Source: Sedimentisphaerales bacterium
Lineage (GTDB): Bacteria; Planctomycetota; Phycisphaerae; Sedimentisphaerales; SG8-4
Direction of reading: 5' to 3'
Length of the DNA stretch: 11,127 nt
NCBI GenBank assembly: GCA_016932895.1
Contig: JAFGCA010000134.1
Span: forward strand, 1-11,127
This document shows positions 1-8,131 of the stretch, piece by piece. A program made the position numbers and the translations under genes. Numbering within the stretch: the first letter of the stretch is position 1; each line of letters opens with the position of its first letter. The notes beneath the pieces are model-generated. The model saw nothing but the letters and a program-made list of their open reading frames with translations. It did not search any database and was not told the origin of the DNA.

Positions 1-2068
1 CGGCCCTCCGATACCAGTCACAGGCCTCCTGCCAGCGTTCGAGCCGGCTGTGCACGATACCCAGCTTCTCATAGTTCTTGTAGTCGGCCGGGCTGATTTC
101 CACGGCGCGGCCAAAGCAGCGAAGCGCCCGTTCGAGCAGGTCGGTTTGCCTTGTGCCGGACTGTTCGTACTGCTGGACGTAGAGCCTTCCGTTCAGGCCG
201 AGGGAGGCCGCAGAGAGCGGGTCGGCATCGGAAGCCGCATCCAGCAGGGCGTGGGCCTGCTCGAGCTGCCCCGTGGCTATCGCACGTTGGGCTCGCTGCA
301 TCAGCGCGGTCGTGTCACGGACCGGTTTCCACGCGTACGCGTAGTACACGCCGACCAGCGCAATTGCAACAACGGCGGCCGTGAGCTTTAGACCAGGGGC
401 GGTCGGCCGTGTTTCAGCCGGGGGTTCCTGAGGCTTTCGGGTCGTTGCGGCCAGACAGGCGATCGCTGTCCAGAAGGCCGTCCACACGCCCGGCTCGAAG
501 AGGGCGAAATCGATCAGGTTGTGCAGCAGGACCGCCAGAATGGCGCTGACCAGGGCGGCCACCAGCAGGGGAACACGGAGGGGCCGGGGGCCCTTGCCGC
601 TCTCATCGAACGTCGCCGCCAGGAGGAAAAACCCGATCAAAAACGCGGCGACCGGTGTGACGTGCAGCGTGAGAATCTCGTAGAGCCAAATGTCAAGGTC
701 GCCGTCCGCCGAAGAGGGCATGAGCATGGGGCGCAGGAACAGCAGGCAGGCGGATATGGCGCACAGCATCGCCAGCGAGAGCGATCTGAAAGACGGGCGC
801 ACGGTTTTCGCCTCGGCGGTCTGCAGACTGGCGCCGGAGGCGACGGATCGCCACAGAGGGACCAGGACCATGAGTAGAAAGCCCAGCAGGCCGAGCGGCC
901 CGTACTGGGCGAGAAAGCTCAGGACGAAGTTGTGCGGGTCGGCGACCGACTCCAGGGCCGCCGCCGGTTTGTAGTGGGGATAATAGTCCGCGAAGTTGCC
1001 CGGGCCGACGCCGGTGAGGGGGTGGTCGGCGCACATGCGTGCAGTCGCTTCCCAGTACTGCCAGCGCACGAGCATGGAATTGCCGCCCGGCAGTCGGCCG
1101 TGCTCGGTGCCGTACGAAATCAGCACATAGCACGCGCCTGCTGCCCCCAGCAGCCCGACGGCTACGGCAATGACCAGGATCTTCCGGGCACGGGCGCCAA
1201 ACCGGTGGCGAACCCACAAAGACAGGGCCAGAACCGCCGCTCCCAGCAAGCAGGCCATGATCCCACCCTTGCTCTGTGTCAGCAGCAATCCCGCGATGAT
1301 GATCGCCGCGGCCGCCGCCGGCAGGAGGCGGTTGCGCAGTTGCGACCTGGGCGAGTCGCTGTCGCGGCCGCTGCGGGCCAGCACAATGACGGCCGCGAAG
1401 GCCGCCAGGATCGCAAAGGAAGCGGCTGAGTTGCTGGTGGTGAAGAAACCGCGGATACCGCGCGAATACAGCCGGTGCTCGAAAAGAAAATGCTTGAACG
1501 TGCCCGGCTCGATGCCCAGCGGTTCGAGCAGGATCTCCGGAGTCTCCTCGTACTGTTCGATCGTGACCTGATTGCTCACCAGGAACTGCTCGGCACACTG
1601 ATAGGTGGAAACCACGCCCAGGGCGGCTATGACGATAAGCACCAGGATGAGCGAGCTGCGACGGTCGAGAATCTGCGCCAGCAGCAGGCCGGCAAAGACG
1701 GGGCCCAGCAGCGTCACGGTATGATGGATGGCGAGGCGCTTGTCGGAAGCGCCGGGGATCGAAACCGCAGTCGCCAGAAACAAGAGGACCAGCCCGACCT
1801 CCATTCCCGTGAAGCGGTATCGAAAGCGGTCCGTGCAAATCCGCCAGAGCAGCCAGCCTGCCAGGGCGAAGATCAGCAGGCCGGAGATGGTGACCGTGTA
1901 GAGCGTGTCGGTCAGGCCGTTGGGGGCCGTCAACGACTGGGCGGTCGGGGCTTCCGTATACGTGACGCGCAGCGCCAGGATGCAGAGAACCAATCCCAGC
2001 AGCACAAGCTCGGGGATTCTCTGGGGTCTGGTCTCGACGGCTTTGGCTTTAGCTGGTTTTCTCGCCAT
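1..2068 (-). CDS. O-antigen ligase/polymerase family membrane protein with C-terminal TPR region (partial, runs off left edge)
   Basis: 689 codons are visible from an ATG at 2068; the 3' end lies outside the window. Many hydrophobic membrane segments are visible (about residues 20-35, 56-76, 90-104, 116-132, 138-153, 215-232, 250-264, 270-285, 296-318, 385-405, 428-445, 466-485, 498-514, 560-577). The Wzy_C-type core follows the family pattern: an Arg-Gly segment at 206-207 (RGFFTTSNSAASF), R335-W336...W339, PLTGVGPGNF at 350-359, and a conserved-looking His in DPHNFVLSF (H379). Proteins of this family join or polymerise lipid-linked glycans on the outer face of the inner membrane. After the last membrane segment, residues about 585-689 form TPR-like helices (for example RALRCFGRAVEISPADYKNYEKLG). 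The start overlaps the upstream transferase gene by 20 nt and has no clear Shine-Dalgarno, which suggests translational coupling. Ligase and polymerase cannot be told apart from sequence alone. Family call is confident, exact reaction is not. Confidence 0.88.
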   Translation of the reverse strand, partial: MARKPAKAKAVETRPQRIPELVLLGLVLCILALRVTYTEAPTAQSLTAPNGLTDTLYTVTISGLLIFALAGWLLWRICTDRFRYRFTGMEVGLVLLFLATAVSIPGASDKRLAIHHTVTLLGPVFAGLLLAQILDRRSSLILVLIVIAALGVVSTYQCAEQFLVSNQVTIEQYEETPEILLEPLGIEPGTFKHFLFEHRLYSRGIRGFFTTSNSAASFAILAAFAAVIVLARSGRDSDSPRSQLRNRLLPAAAAAIIIAGLLLTQSKGGIMACLLGAAVLALSLWVRHRFGARARKILVIAVAVGLLGAAGACYVLISYGTEHGRLPGGNSMLVRWQYWEATARMCADHPLTGVGPGNFADYYPHYKPAAALESVADPHNFVLSFLAQYGPLGLLGFLLMVLVPLWRSVASGASLQTAEAKTVRPSFRSLSLAMLCAISACLLFLRPMLMPSSADGDLDIWLYEILTLHVTPVAAFLIGFFLLAATFDESGKGPRPLRVPLLVAALVSAILAVLLHNLIDFALFEPGVWTAFWTAIACLAATTRKPQEPPAETRPTAPGLKLTAAVVAIALVGVYYAYAWKPVRDTTALMQRAQRAIATGQLEQAHALLDAASDADPLSAASLGLNGRLYVQQYEQSGTRQTDLLERALRCFGRAVEISPADYKNYEKLGIVHSRLERWQEACDWYRRA

Positions 2069-3152
2069 GATGCACGGTGGACTCGAAGATCGCAATGATG
2101 GCCACGATCAAAAACGTCTGAACGAAAATGAGGATCGCGCCGGCTACGTTGACCTGGTAGAGAAACGTCGCGCCCAGTCCCGTGCACAGGGTCGCCAGGT
2201 AGAGCGTCAGCACGGTTTGCCTGTCGGAGAGCCCGTGGCGCTTGAGCCGGTGCGAAAAATGCTGGGTATCGCCCACGAAGGGACTCTTGCCCTGGCGGAT
2301 GCGGAGCAGCGTGACGCTGCTGAAATCGTAGAGCGGCACGGCCATGGCCACCAGGGGCATGAAGACGGGATACCAGGGGCCGCTTTGTCCCTGTTGATAG
2401 TAGGTGGTGCGCAGGGTCAGCAGCGCCACGAAGAACCCGACGACGAGGGAGCCGGCGTCGCCCATGAAGATGGAGGCCGGGGGAAAATTAAAGATGAGAA
2501 AGCCGAGCAGCGCCCCGATGAAGACCAGGGCCAGGCCGCTGACGAAGATTTGCCCGTTGAAGGCCGCGGCGGTTAGCAGGATGACACCGGCGATGGCGGC
2601 GATGCCCGCCGAAGCCCCGTCCATGTTGTCGAGAAAGTTGAACGCGTTGATCATCAGGACGATCCAGAACGCCGAGAGACCGACCGTGACGATCCTGCTG
2701 GGAATGAAGAACTCGACGCGGATGTCGGCGAAGGCGGCGGCCACTACCGCCACGGCCAACTGCACGGCCAGCTTCACGAAAGGACTCAACGAGCGCTTGT
2801 CGTCCCAGAGGCCGACGACGAACAGAACCGTCGCGCAGAGCAAAACCAGCACGAGCTCGTCGAAGCGTCGGAAGAAGTCGGGCGGAGCGAAACCGATCCA
2901 CTCGGCGATGCCTCCGAGATGGCCCGGCGCCACGAGAAACCTCAGGACCCCGGCCGCTACCAAAATGGCGCCTGCCATTGTCGCGAACAGGGCGATGCCG
3001 CCCCCCAGAGCAACGACCGACCGATGGTATCGGCCCGCCGACGGGCGGGCAAGAAGCCCCAGGCGGGGCGCGAGCTTCCGTGTCAAGGCCGTCAGCGCCG
3101 CCGAGACGGCAAAGGCGCTGACCAGAAGAACCACTGCAAAGAGAATCAGCAT
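2049..3152 (-). CDS. WecA/TagO-type undecaprenyl-phosphate sugar-1-phosphate transferase (glycosyltransferase family 4)
   Basis: 367 aa from ATG 3152, chosen because AGGA lies about 6 nt upstream and the hydrophobic helix MLILFAVVLLVSAF begins there; upstream extension would add a charged, non-family segment overlapping the previous gene. About ten or eleven membrane segments are visible. All hallmark motifs of the MraY/WecA superfamily are present: RYHRSVVALGGGIA (41-54), WDDK with the Mg-binding Asp pair D117-D118, NAFNFLDNMDG (169-179), FMGDAGSLVVGF (229-240) and HFSHRLKRHGLS (298-309). The family moves a sugar-1-phosphate from a UDP-sugar to undecaprenyl phosphate at the cytoplasmic face of the membrane, the first step of O-antigen, exopolysaccharide or teichoic-acid linkage. 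No MraY-specific peptide-recognition context (mur genes) is nearby, and the partner gene is an O-antigen ligase, so a surface-polysaccharide role is favoured. The sugar cannot be deduced. Confidence 0.93.
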   Translation of the reverse strand: MLILFAVVLLVSAFAVSAALTALTRKLAPRLGLLARPSAGRYHRSVVALGGGIALFATMAGAILVAAGVLRFLVAPGHLGGIAEWIGFAPPDFFRRFDELVLVLLCATVLFVVGLWDDKRSLSPFVKLAVQLAVAVVAAAFADIRVEFFIPSRIVTVGLSAFWIVLMINAFNFLDNMDGASAGIAAIAGVILLTAAAFNGQIFVSGLALVFIGALLGFLIFNFPPASIFMGDAGSLVVGFFVALLTLRTTYYQQGQSGPWYPVFMPLVAMAVPLYDFSSVTLLRIRQGKSPFVGDTQHFSHRLKRHGLSDRQTVLTLYLATLCTGLGATFLYQVNVAGAILIFVQTFLIVAIIAIFESTVHHGEKTS

Positions 3153-3192
3153 GATGTTCCTGACGCTGTCTGTCACGAATCCGGCGGCGATG

Positions 3193-3744
3193 TCATTCGC
3201 CTGTCGCTCGCGCTCGCAATTGTTGCACGAGCGTGTTCCGTACCGTACTGAAAAAGTCGAAGTATTCCTGCCGGTGATAGTCCGGATACGTGTATGGTAG
3301 GGGATGCCAGGCGCCTTTGTCAAAAACAAGCGTGACCTCGGCGTACATTTTCTTGCCGATATAGATGCGGTGGGCGTAGTTTTTGGTGGTCGCAAGAATC
3401 AGTTTGGACGGCTCGATCAGGCCCGGATCCAGATTCACCGGTCGCGGGAAGGGCGCCGCCAGCGTTCGGGCAAGCTGTTGTTCGACGGCGTTGGTTTGGT
3501 GCTTGATCTGGGCCAGTTGGCCCGGATGAATCAGATCGGCGAGGCTGACGAACTGGCGGACGATATCCGGGCCCGTCTGGTCCCGGTAGTATCGCGTCTG
3601 GTCGAAGGACCAGATCTCGCTGACCCGGTCGGTCGGTCCGAGGGCGGTTTCCAGGGCGCTTCGGGCCGCTGTGAGGCACCGCTGATCGCAGGCGAGGATG
3701 CCAACGATCAGTTTGACCGGTTTGGGCTCGTTCAGTTCCCACAT
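3193..3744 (-). CDS. DUF4416 family protein
   Basis: 183 aa from ATG 3744. The start is chosen because the recognisable family begins at KPVKLIVGILACD (8-20). Other family-like blocks are FDQTRYYRDQTGPD (47-60), VNLDPGLIEPSKLILATTK (103-121), HRIYIGKKMYAEVTLVF (125-141) and the C-terminal WHPLPYTYPDYHRQEYFDFF (147-166). It is a soluble cytosolic protein with no signal peptide or membrane segment. The biochemical role of DUF4416 is not known to me. It overlaps the end of the DUF4056 gene by 13 nt and is followed after 40 nt by the polyprenyl-phosphate transferase, so it is part of the same likely operon. An AAGGAG sits 18 nt upstream of the ATG (3763-3768), too far for a normal ribosome site, so coupling to the upstream gene is plausible. 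Family call is from remembered motifs. Confidence 0.85.
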   Translation of the reverse strand: MWELNEPKPVKLIVGILACDQRCLTAARSALETALGPTDRVSEIWSFDQTRYYRDQTGPDIVRQFVSLADLIHPGQLAQIKHQTNAVEQQLARTLAAPFPRPVNLDPGLIEPSKLILATTKNYAHRIYIGKKMYAEVTLVFDKGAWHPLPYTYPDYHRQEYFDFFSTVRNTLVQQLRARATGE

Positions 3745-5108
3745 GTACGCTGACCGGTTGATCTCCTTCGGGGAATGGGCGGGGCGTATTGCAGCACGCT
3801 TGCCTCGCGCAGACGCGCGACGGCGAACGACGGTTCCTCCATGAGCCAGCAGAACGCGAAGATGGCCAACGCCGACATGTCGGGGGGATCGTCCGGGACC
3901 GGATTGCCACGCCGGGTATTGGATTCGAGACAGGCGCATACACAGTGTACCAACTCCAGGTCCGTTTGCGGGCCGCACGAGTCGTCGTCGGCGGACGTCT
4001 CCACAGAGGCGGCCGGGGCAACACCGCTCTTGTCCACCTCGGGGCCGTACAGCTTAATCGCCTGGGCCCGGATGGTCTCAAGGAGCGGGCCGAAATGTCG
4101 TGCCGGCTCGATGCGGTTTCTTCGCGTCTTCGGATCCCGGTAGATCGCGCGGAGAATCTTGTCTTTTTCCCACTCCCGCGGCTCGACCTCGAGCGTTACG
4201 GAGAATCCGTATTTCTCCACGGCGCGCAAATCGGGAACCGGATAGGACTTGGGCTCTTGTCCTTCGCAGGCGTCGATGCCCGGCACCAGCCAGGGCGTGA
4301 TGAAGCCGTCGTCGGCGCCGATGTCAAAATTGCGTTTGACCATGTCGCAGAAGAAGAAGTTGCCGACGAACCACCAGTCGCGTACGGCTTCTCCTGCCCG
4401 CCACGCCGTGATGCTCGGCTGGGCCTGTAGAAACCGCATTTCGCGGTCGATCAACAGGGTCATGGCCTCGGCGTACTCGTGGTTGGGGTCGGCCATGGCC
4501 CGCCCGGCCAGATAGGTGCCCAGCAGGTTCGAATAGCTGTCTTCCCAGGAGAAGGCGGACGGGAATTCGGAATAGAAACCGATGCTCTTAAACCCGAACC
4601 ACGTGAGAATCTCGTGCCAGGTCGTGCCGGCAAAGGCGAAGTACTGCCCCATCTCGTTGGCGACCTTTACAGCGATGTCTGTCCTGCGGTCCGGCGGCAG
4701 CAAGGTCCAGCCTTTGGGGTAGGCGATTTGGACGTGGTACTTGGACGGCTCGGCCATGGTGTACGAGAAGCGGTGTGCGTTCATCAGCAGCGCCCGGCGG
4801 CTCTGATAGGCTAAGTAGGCCGCCCAGTCGGCGGCCTTGCGCACATGAGTAATGTCAACGTGTCCGCCGCGGCAGGTGTAGACGATGCCGCCTTGTTCTT
4901 TGAGGTTCGACCGGTAGCCGTGCCGTCCGAGGTCGCACGGGTCGAGGTAGTTAGTGCCCAGAGAGGGGCTGGGAAAGCACCCCACTCGCCCCGGAGGCGT
5001 ACTGCGACCGTCTCTGGGGCGAAGAAACCTCCCCTGCGCCTCGCCCGTGCAGCAGGCAATCGCGAACAGGCAGAGCAGAACATCCGTGTTGTATCCGATT
5101 TTCCTCAC
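3732..5108 (-). CDS. DUF4056 family putative lipoprotein
   Basis: 458 aa from a GTG at 5108, chosen because GAGGAA lies about 6 nt upstream and because the protein then begins with a short charged stretch and hydrophobic core ending in a relaxed lipobox (A16-I17-A18-C19), as in an exported lipoprotein. A TTG at 5150 would add 14 residues but lacks a ribosome site. Family-like sequence is seen at DPCDLGRHGY (56-65), GGIVYTCRGGHVDITHVRKA (73-92) and ADW just after it. A clustered set of possible metal or catalytic residues is visible: H83, D85, H88, R90, D94 and the W164-H165-E166 triplet. This is my inference, not an established site. The C-terminal part carries a Cys-rich patch (CVCACLE, 389-395). 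Function is unknown. It heads the operon leading to DUF4416 and the polysaccharide genes. Confidence 0.82.
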   Translation of the reverse strand: MRKIGYNTDVLLCLFAIACCTGEAQGRFLRPRDGRSTPPGRVGCFPSPSLGTNYLDPCDLGRHGYRSNLKEQGGIVYTCRGGHVDITHVRKAADWAAYLAYQSRRALLMNAHRFSYTMAEPSKYHVQIAYPKGWTLLPPDRRTDIAVKVANEMGQYFAFAGTTWHEILTWFGFKSIGFYSEFPSAFSWEDSYSNLLGTYLAGRAMADPNHEYAEAMTLLIDREMRFLQAQPSITAWRAGEAVRDWWFVGNFFFCDMVKRNFDIGADDGFITPWLVPGIDACEGQEPKSYPVPDLRAVEKYGFSVTLEVEPREWEKDKILRAIYRDPKTRRNRIEPARHFGPLLETIRAQAIKLYGPEVDKSGVAPAASVETSADDDSCGPQTDLELVHCVCACLESNTRRGNPVPDDPPDMSALAIFAFCWLMEEPSFAVARLREASVLQYAPPIPRRRSTGQRTCGN

Positions 5109-5162
5109 AAAACGTTCCTCGGTCCGTGATAGGAACGTGGTGTACCACAACCCACAGCGACT

Positions 5163-5192
5163 ATCGTACCATATACGAAACGCGCGTGTAAC
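5163..5192 (-). promoter_or_regulatory. Candidate sigma70-like promoter for the DUF4056-DUF4416-transferase-ligase operon
   Basis: Read on the minus strand: -35 GTTACA (5187-5192, 4/6 to consensus), 18-nt spacer, -10 TACGAT (5163-5168, 4/6). The predicted start near 5156 would leave a leader of about 48 nt before the GTG at 5108. Seen by eye only; the match is modest. Confidence 0.4.
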
Positions 5193-5302
5193 CCCGAAGC
5201 ACGCAGTTTTGACGCTTCACGCATGTTCGTTTGTCGAGGGCCCGGAATCTGCGCTGCCGACGGTATCCAATTCAACGCGGCACGGCGCAATCTCCCCGGC
5301 CG

Positions 5303-6187
5303 CTACACATCACAGATACGGGTCGCGTACGTCAGGGCCGCCAGAGGATCGCCTTTCGGGACGAACTCGTGGGCGACGTATCCTTTGAATCCGGTCTCGG
5401 CGATGGCCTTCATGATGGCCGGATAGTACAGTTCCTGCGTATCGTCGATCTCGTTCCGGCCGGGATTGCCGCCGGTGTGGTAATGGCCGATGTAGTCCTT
5501 GTATGTGCGGATCGTGCGGATGATATCGCCTTCCATGATCTGCGCGTGGTAGATGTCGTACAGAACCTTGACCCGCTCGGAGCCCACCTGCTTGCAGACC
5601 TCCGCGCCCCAGGCCATGTTGTCGAGCATGTAGTCCTTGTGGTTGACCTTGCTGTTGAGGTATTCCAGGACGATATTGACCTTCATCTTCTCGGCGTGGC
5701 CGACGATCTTCTTGAGGGCCGCGACGGCGTTCTCGATGCCGACGTCGTCGGGAATACCCCGGCGGTTGCCGGAGAAGGAGATCACGTTGGGAAAACCCGC
5801 TTCGGCGGTGGAGTCGATGGCCTGGCGCAGCTTGGCCAGACAATCCTCGTGGAACTTCTTGTCGGCCAGGCCGTTCGTCAGCGAGTGGCTGCTGACCATC
5901 GAGGCAACCAGTCCATGCTTCTTGACCGTGGCGAAATCGCCCGGGCCGAGCAGGTCGATGGCTTTGATTCCGAGCTTCTTCGAGACTTGGCAGAGTTCGT
6001 CGAGCGACCATTTGCCAAAGCACCAGCGGCTCACCGATTGATTGATGCGACCTTTGGTGGCGACGCGCTCGATGGCGTCGAGATCGACCGCCTGCGCCGG
6101 GCCGGCCAAACGGGCCGCAACCGTGCCGGCTGCCACGAGAGAGGTGTTGCGAATCAGATTCCTGCGAGACACTCGATTCTTATCCAT
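5303..6187 (-). CDS. Tat-exported hydroxypyruvate-isomerase-like / xylose-isomerase-like TIM-barrel protein
   Basis: 294 aa from ATG 6187, with AGGAG about 7 nt upstream. The N-terminus has a twin-arginine signal (SRRNLI at 7-12), a hydrophobic stretch and a probable cleavage site after AQA (31-33). The rest looks like the AP-endonuclease-2/xylose-isomerase-like TIM barrel used by Hyi and sugar-phosphate isomerases/epimerases. The expected divalent-metal ligands all appear in order: E175 in IVLEYLN, D211 with H214 in LYDIYHAQ, H237 in IGHYHTGG and E274 in AHEF. The barrel therefore looks catalytically intact. Export in folded form would place it in the periplasm. The substrate is not deducible; many planctomycete genomes carry large families of such exported isomerase-like proteins. 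It follows proS by 98 nt on the same strand and could be read from the proS transcript, though no functional link is evident. Confidence 0.88.
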   Translation of the reverse strand: MDKNRVSRRNLIRNTSLVAAGTVAARLAGPAQAVDLDAIERVATKGRINQSVSRWCFGKWSLDELCQVSKKLGIKAIDLLGPGDFATVKKHGLVASMVSSHSLTNGLADKKFHEDCLAKLRQAIDSTAEAGFPNVISFSGNRRGIPDDVGIENAVAALKKIVGHAEKMKVNIVLEYLNSKVNHKDYMLDNMAWGAEVCKQVGSERVKVLYDIYHAQIMEGDIIRTIRTYKDYIGHYHTGGNPGRNEIDDTQELYYPAIMKAIAETGFKGYVAHEFVPKGDPLAALTYATRICDV

Positions 6188-6285
6188 GGGGTTGCTCCTC
6201 TGCAATTTGCGCTGACTTCGTTCCGCCCGCCCTGGTTGGCACGCCGCCCGCGAATTGAGGCCGGTGCCCGGTCCCGAGGCGGATG

Positions 6286-8025
6286 TCACCCGTTGAGTTT
6301 CTCCTTCAGCGAGCCGACCAGTTCGATCACCTTCTGCGGCGCCTCTGCGATCGGGCTCTTCGTGCTTTCGGTCTCCGTGCGGAGCTTGATCTCGACGTTT
6401 CCTTCGGCTACGGACCTCTTGCCGACCGTCACCCGTACGGGGATGCCGATCAGGTCGGCGTCCTTGAACTTGACGCCGCCCCGCAGGTCGCGGTCGTCCA
6501 GCAGCACCTCGATGCCGGCGGCGCCGAGCCGCTCGTAGATCTCCTGTGACACGCGCGCGACGTCCGGATCGTCCTGGTTGACCGCCGTGATCAGGACCTC
6601 GAACGGCGCGATGGAGATCGGCCAGACCGTGCCGTTCTTGTCGTGGTACAGCTCGATCGCCGAGGCCATGATGCGGTTGATCCCGATGCCGTAGCACCCC
6701 ATCAGGCAGGGCTTCTCGGCGCCGTGCTCGTCGAGGAACGTCGCGCCGAGCTTCTTGCTGTACTTGGTCCCCAGCTTGAAGACCTGGCCCACCTCGATTC
6801 CCCGGCGGAACAGCAGCGGTTTGCCGTCATAGGTGTCGCCCTCGACGGCGTTGCGCAGGTCGGCCACCAAGACGTTGTCTCCCTCAAGCGGAAAGTCTCT
6901 GCCCGGGACCACGTTGCGGGTGTGGTAATCGGTCTTGTTGGCGCCAGTGACGCCGACGGCCATCGCGGCCACCGCGTGATCCACCAGCAGTTTCGAGACC
7001 CGCTCGCCCAGACCCATCGGACCGGCGAATCCGACTCTGGCGCCCGTTACTTTCTCGATGGTGGCCTCGTCCGCCAGCTCGGAGTGCTTTCCGCCGAGCG
7101 TTTGCGTGAGCTTCTCGGGGTTCATTTCGTGGTCGCCCCGGATCAGGGCCGCGACGGTTTCGCCGTCGGCGTCGAAGATGAGCGTCTTGATCATCTCGCG
7201 GGGCTCGGTCTTGAGGAATGCACAGACGGCTTCGATGGTTCCGACGTTCGGCGTGTGCACGTCTTCCGGGGCACCGACCTCGTCCGGGGCCTGCTGTTTG
7301 GGTAGCGGATCGACGGCGGCCTTTTCGAGGTTGGCCGCGTACGAGCCGTCTTCGGTGTGGACGATGGTGTCCTCGCCCGAAGCGCACGGGATCGTGAACT
7401 GGTGCGAGCCCGAGCCGCCCATCTCGCCCGACTCGGCCTGGACGATCACGTACTCCAGGCCGCACCGCTCGAACACGCGGCAGTACGCGTTGTACATCGC
7501 CATGTAGGACTTGTGAAGGCTGTCCTCGTCGGCGTCGAAACTGTAGGCGTCCTTCATGATGAACTCGCGCGAGCGCAGGACGCCGAAACGCGGGCGGAAC
7601 TCGTCCCGGAACTTCGGGCTGATCTGGTACAGGTTGATCGGAAGCTGCTTGTAGGAGTTGATCTCGGCGGCGGCATGGTACGTGAAGACCTCCTCGGCCG
7701 TCGGGCCCAGGACGTTCCACCGCCCGTGGCGGTCCTTCACGCGGCACATCGTCTCGCCGTAATCGGTGTCCCGGCCCGTCTGCTGCCACAGCTCCCGAGG
7801 CTGCAGGCAGGGCACCAGGATCTCCTGCGCCCCGGCCCGGTCCATCTCCTGACGCACGATCTCGATGATCTTCCGCAGGCAACGCCACCCTAACGGCAGA
7901 TACGTGTACGTGCCGCTGGCCACCTTGCGGATCAAACCGGCCCGAATCATCAACTGGTGGCTCGGAACCTCCGCATCGGCCGGAACCTCCTTCACCGTCG
8001 GGATCAACATCTGACTGTATTTCAT
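6286..8025 (-). CDS. proS: Prolyl-tRNA synthetase, bacterial type with editing insertion
   Basis: 579 aa, close to the E. coli enzyme (572). It charges tRNA-Pro with proline using ATP in the cytosol. The start is ATG 8025 (MKYSQMLIPT) with GAGG 8 nt upstream; a GTG at 8049 would add eight non-family residues. Class II motif 1 covers about 60-86 (EILVPCLQPRELWQQTGR), the TAEE proline-site motif is at 109-112, motif 2 spans about 139-164 (FRDEFRPRFGVL...SREFIMKDAYSF), and motif 3 is CYGIGINRIMASAIE (444-458). The insertion (editing) domain lies at about 225-405 and keeps K280 in MIKTLIF and H368 in DYHTRN, likely counterparts of the E. coli editing residues K279 and H369. The anticodon-binding domain starts near 470 (WPISIAPFEVLITAVN). 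The gene appears intact. Codons 63-86 are partly duplicated at 9351-9420. Confidence 0.98.
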   Translation of the reverse strand: MKYSQMLIPTVKEVPADAEVPSHQLMIRAGLIRKVASGTYTYLPLGWRCLRKIIEIVRQEMDRAGAQEILVPCLQPRELWQQTGRDTDYGETMCRVKDRHGRWNVLGPTAEEVFTYHAAAEINSYKQLPINLYQISPKFRDEFRPRFGVLRSREFIMKDAYSFDADEDSLHKSYMAMYNAYCRVFERCGLEYVIVQAESGEMGGSGSHQFTIPCASGEDTIVHTEDGSYAANLEKAAVDPLPKQQAPDEVGAPEDVHTPNVGTIEAVCAFLKTEPREMIKTLIFDADGETVAALIRGDHEMNPEKLTQTLGGKHSELADEATIEKVTGARVGFAGPMGLGERVSKLLVDHAVAAMAVGVTGANKTDYHTRNVVPGRDFPLEGDNVLVADLRNAVEGDTYDGKPLLFRRGIEVGQVFKLGTKYSKKLGATFLDEHGAEKPCLMGCYGIGINRIMASAIELYHDKNGTVWPISIAPFEVLITAVNQDDPDVARVSQEIYERLGAAGIEVLLDDRDLRGGVKFKDADLIGIPVRVTVGKRSVAEGNVEIKLRTETESTKSPIAEAPQKVIELVGSLKEKLNG

Positions 8026-8066
8026 CTGTGATGCCTCACATATACGCACTATTCCATTGTCAAGAA

Positions 8067-8082
8067 GGGCTGTTTATAGCCC
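8067..8082. repeat. Inverted repeat over the proS -10 box
   Basis: Arms GGGCT (8067-8071) and AGCCC (8078-8082) flank a 6-nt centre that contains most of the proS -10. It could be an operator or an early transcript hairpin. Five-base arms arise by chance often, so this is weak on its own. Confidence 0.3.
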
Positions 8083-8101
8083 ACCCGGCCCCGAAATTCA
8101 A
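8073..8101 (-). promoter_or_regulatory. Sigma70-like promoter of proS
   Basis: On the minus strand, -35 TTGAAT (8096-8101), 17-nt spacer and -10 TATAAA (8073-8078, 5/6 to consensus). The start would fall near 8067, giving a leader of about 42 nt before ATG 8025. The spacing is ideal. The -10 sits inside an inverted repeat (8067-8082). A perfect TTGACA lies further downstream but has no -10 at a good distance. Confidence 0.65.
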
Positions 8102-8131
8102 GCCAAATCACCTTGCTACATGCGTCGGGGG

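Noticed and set aside
693..1838. 381-codon open frame on the minus strand
   Set aside because: It is a shifted frame of the O-antigen ligase gene; the product is rich in Arg, Gly and Pro with no membrane segments or motifs, while the other frame gives a coherent multi-pass protein.
2404..3300. 298-codon open frame on the plus strand
   Set aside because: It is antisense to the WecA/TagO-type gene; low-complexity Ala/Thr/Arg-rich product of a GC-rich shadow frame.
5231..6538. 435-codon open frame on the plus strand
   Set aside because: It is antisense to the TIM-barrel gene and the end of proS, both clearly coding. The product has no recognisable domain.
6188..6697. Extension of the TIM-barrel gene upstream to 6697
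   Set aside because: It would overlap proS by over 400 nt and bury the Tat signal; the ATG at 6187 has a good ribosome site.
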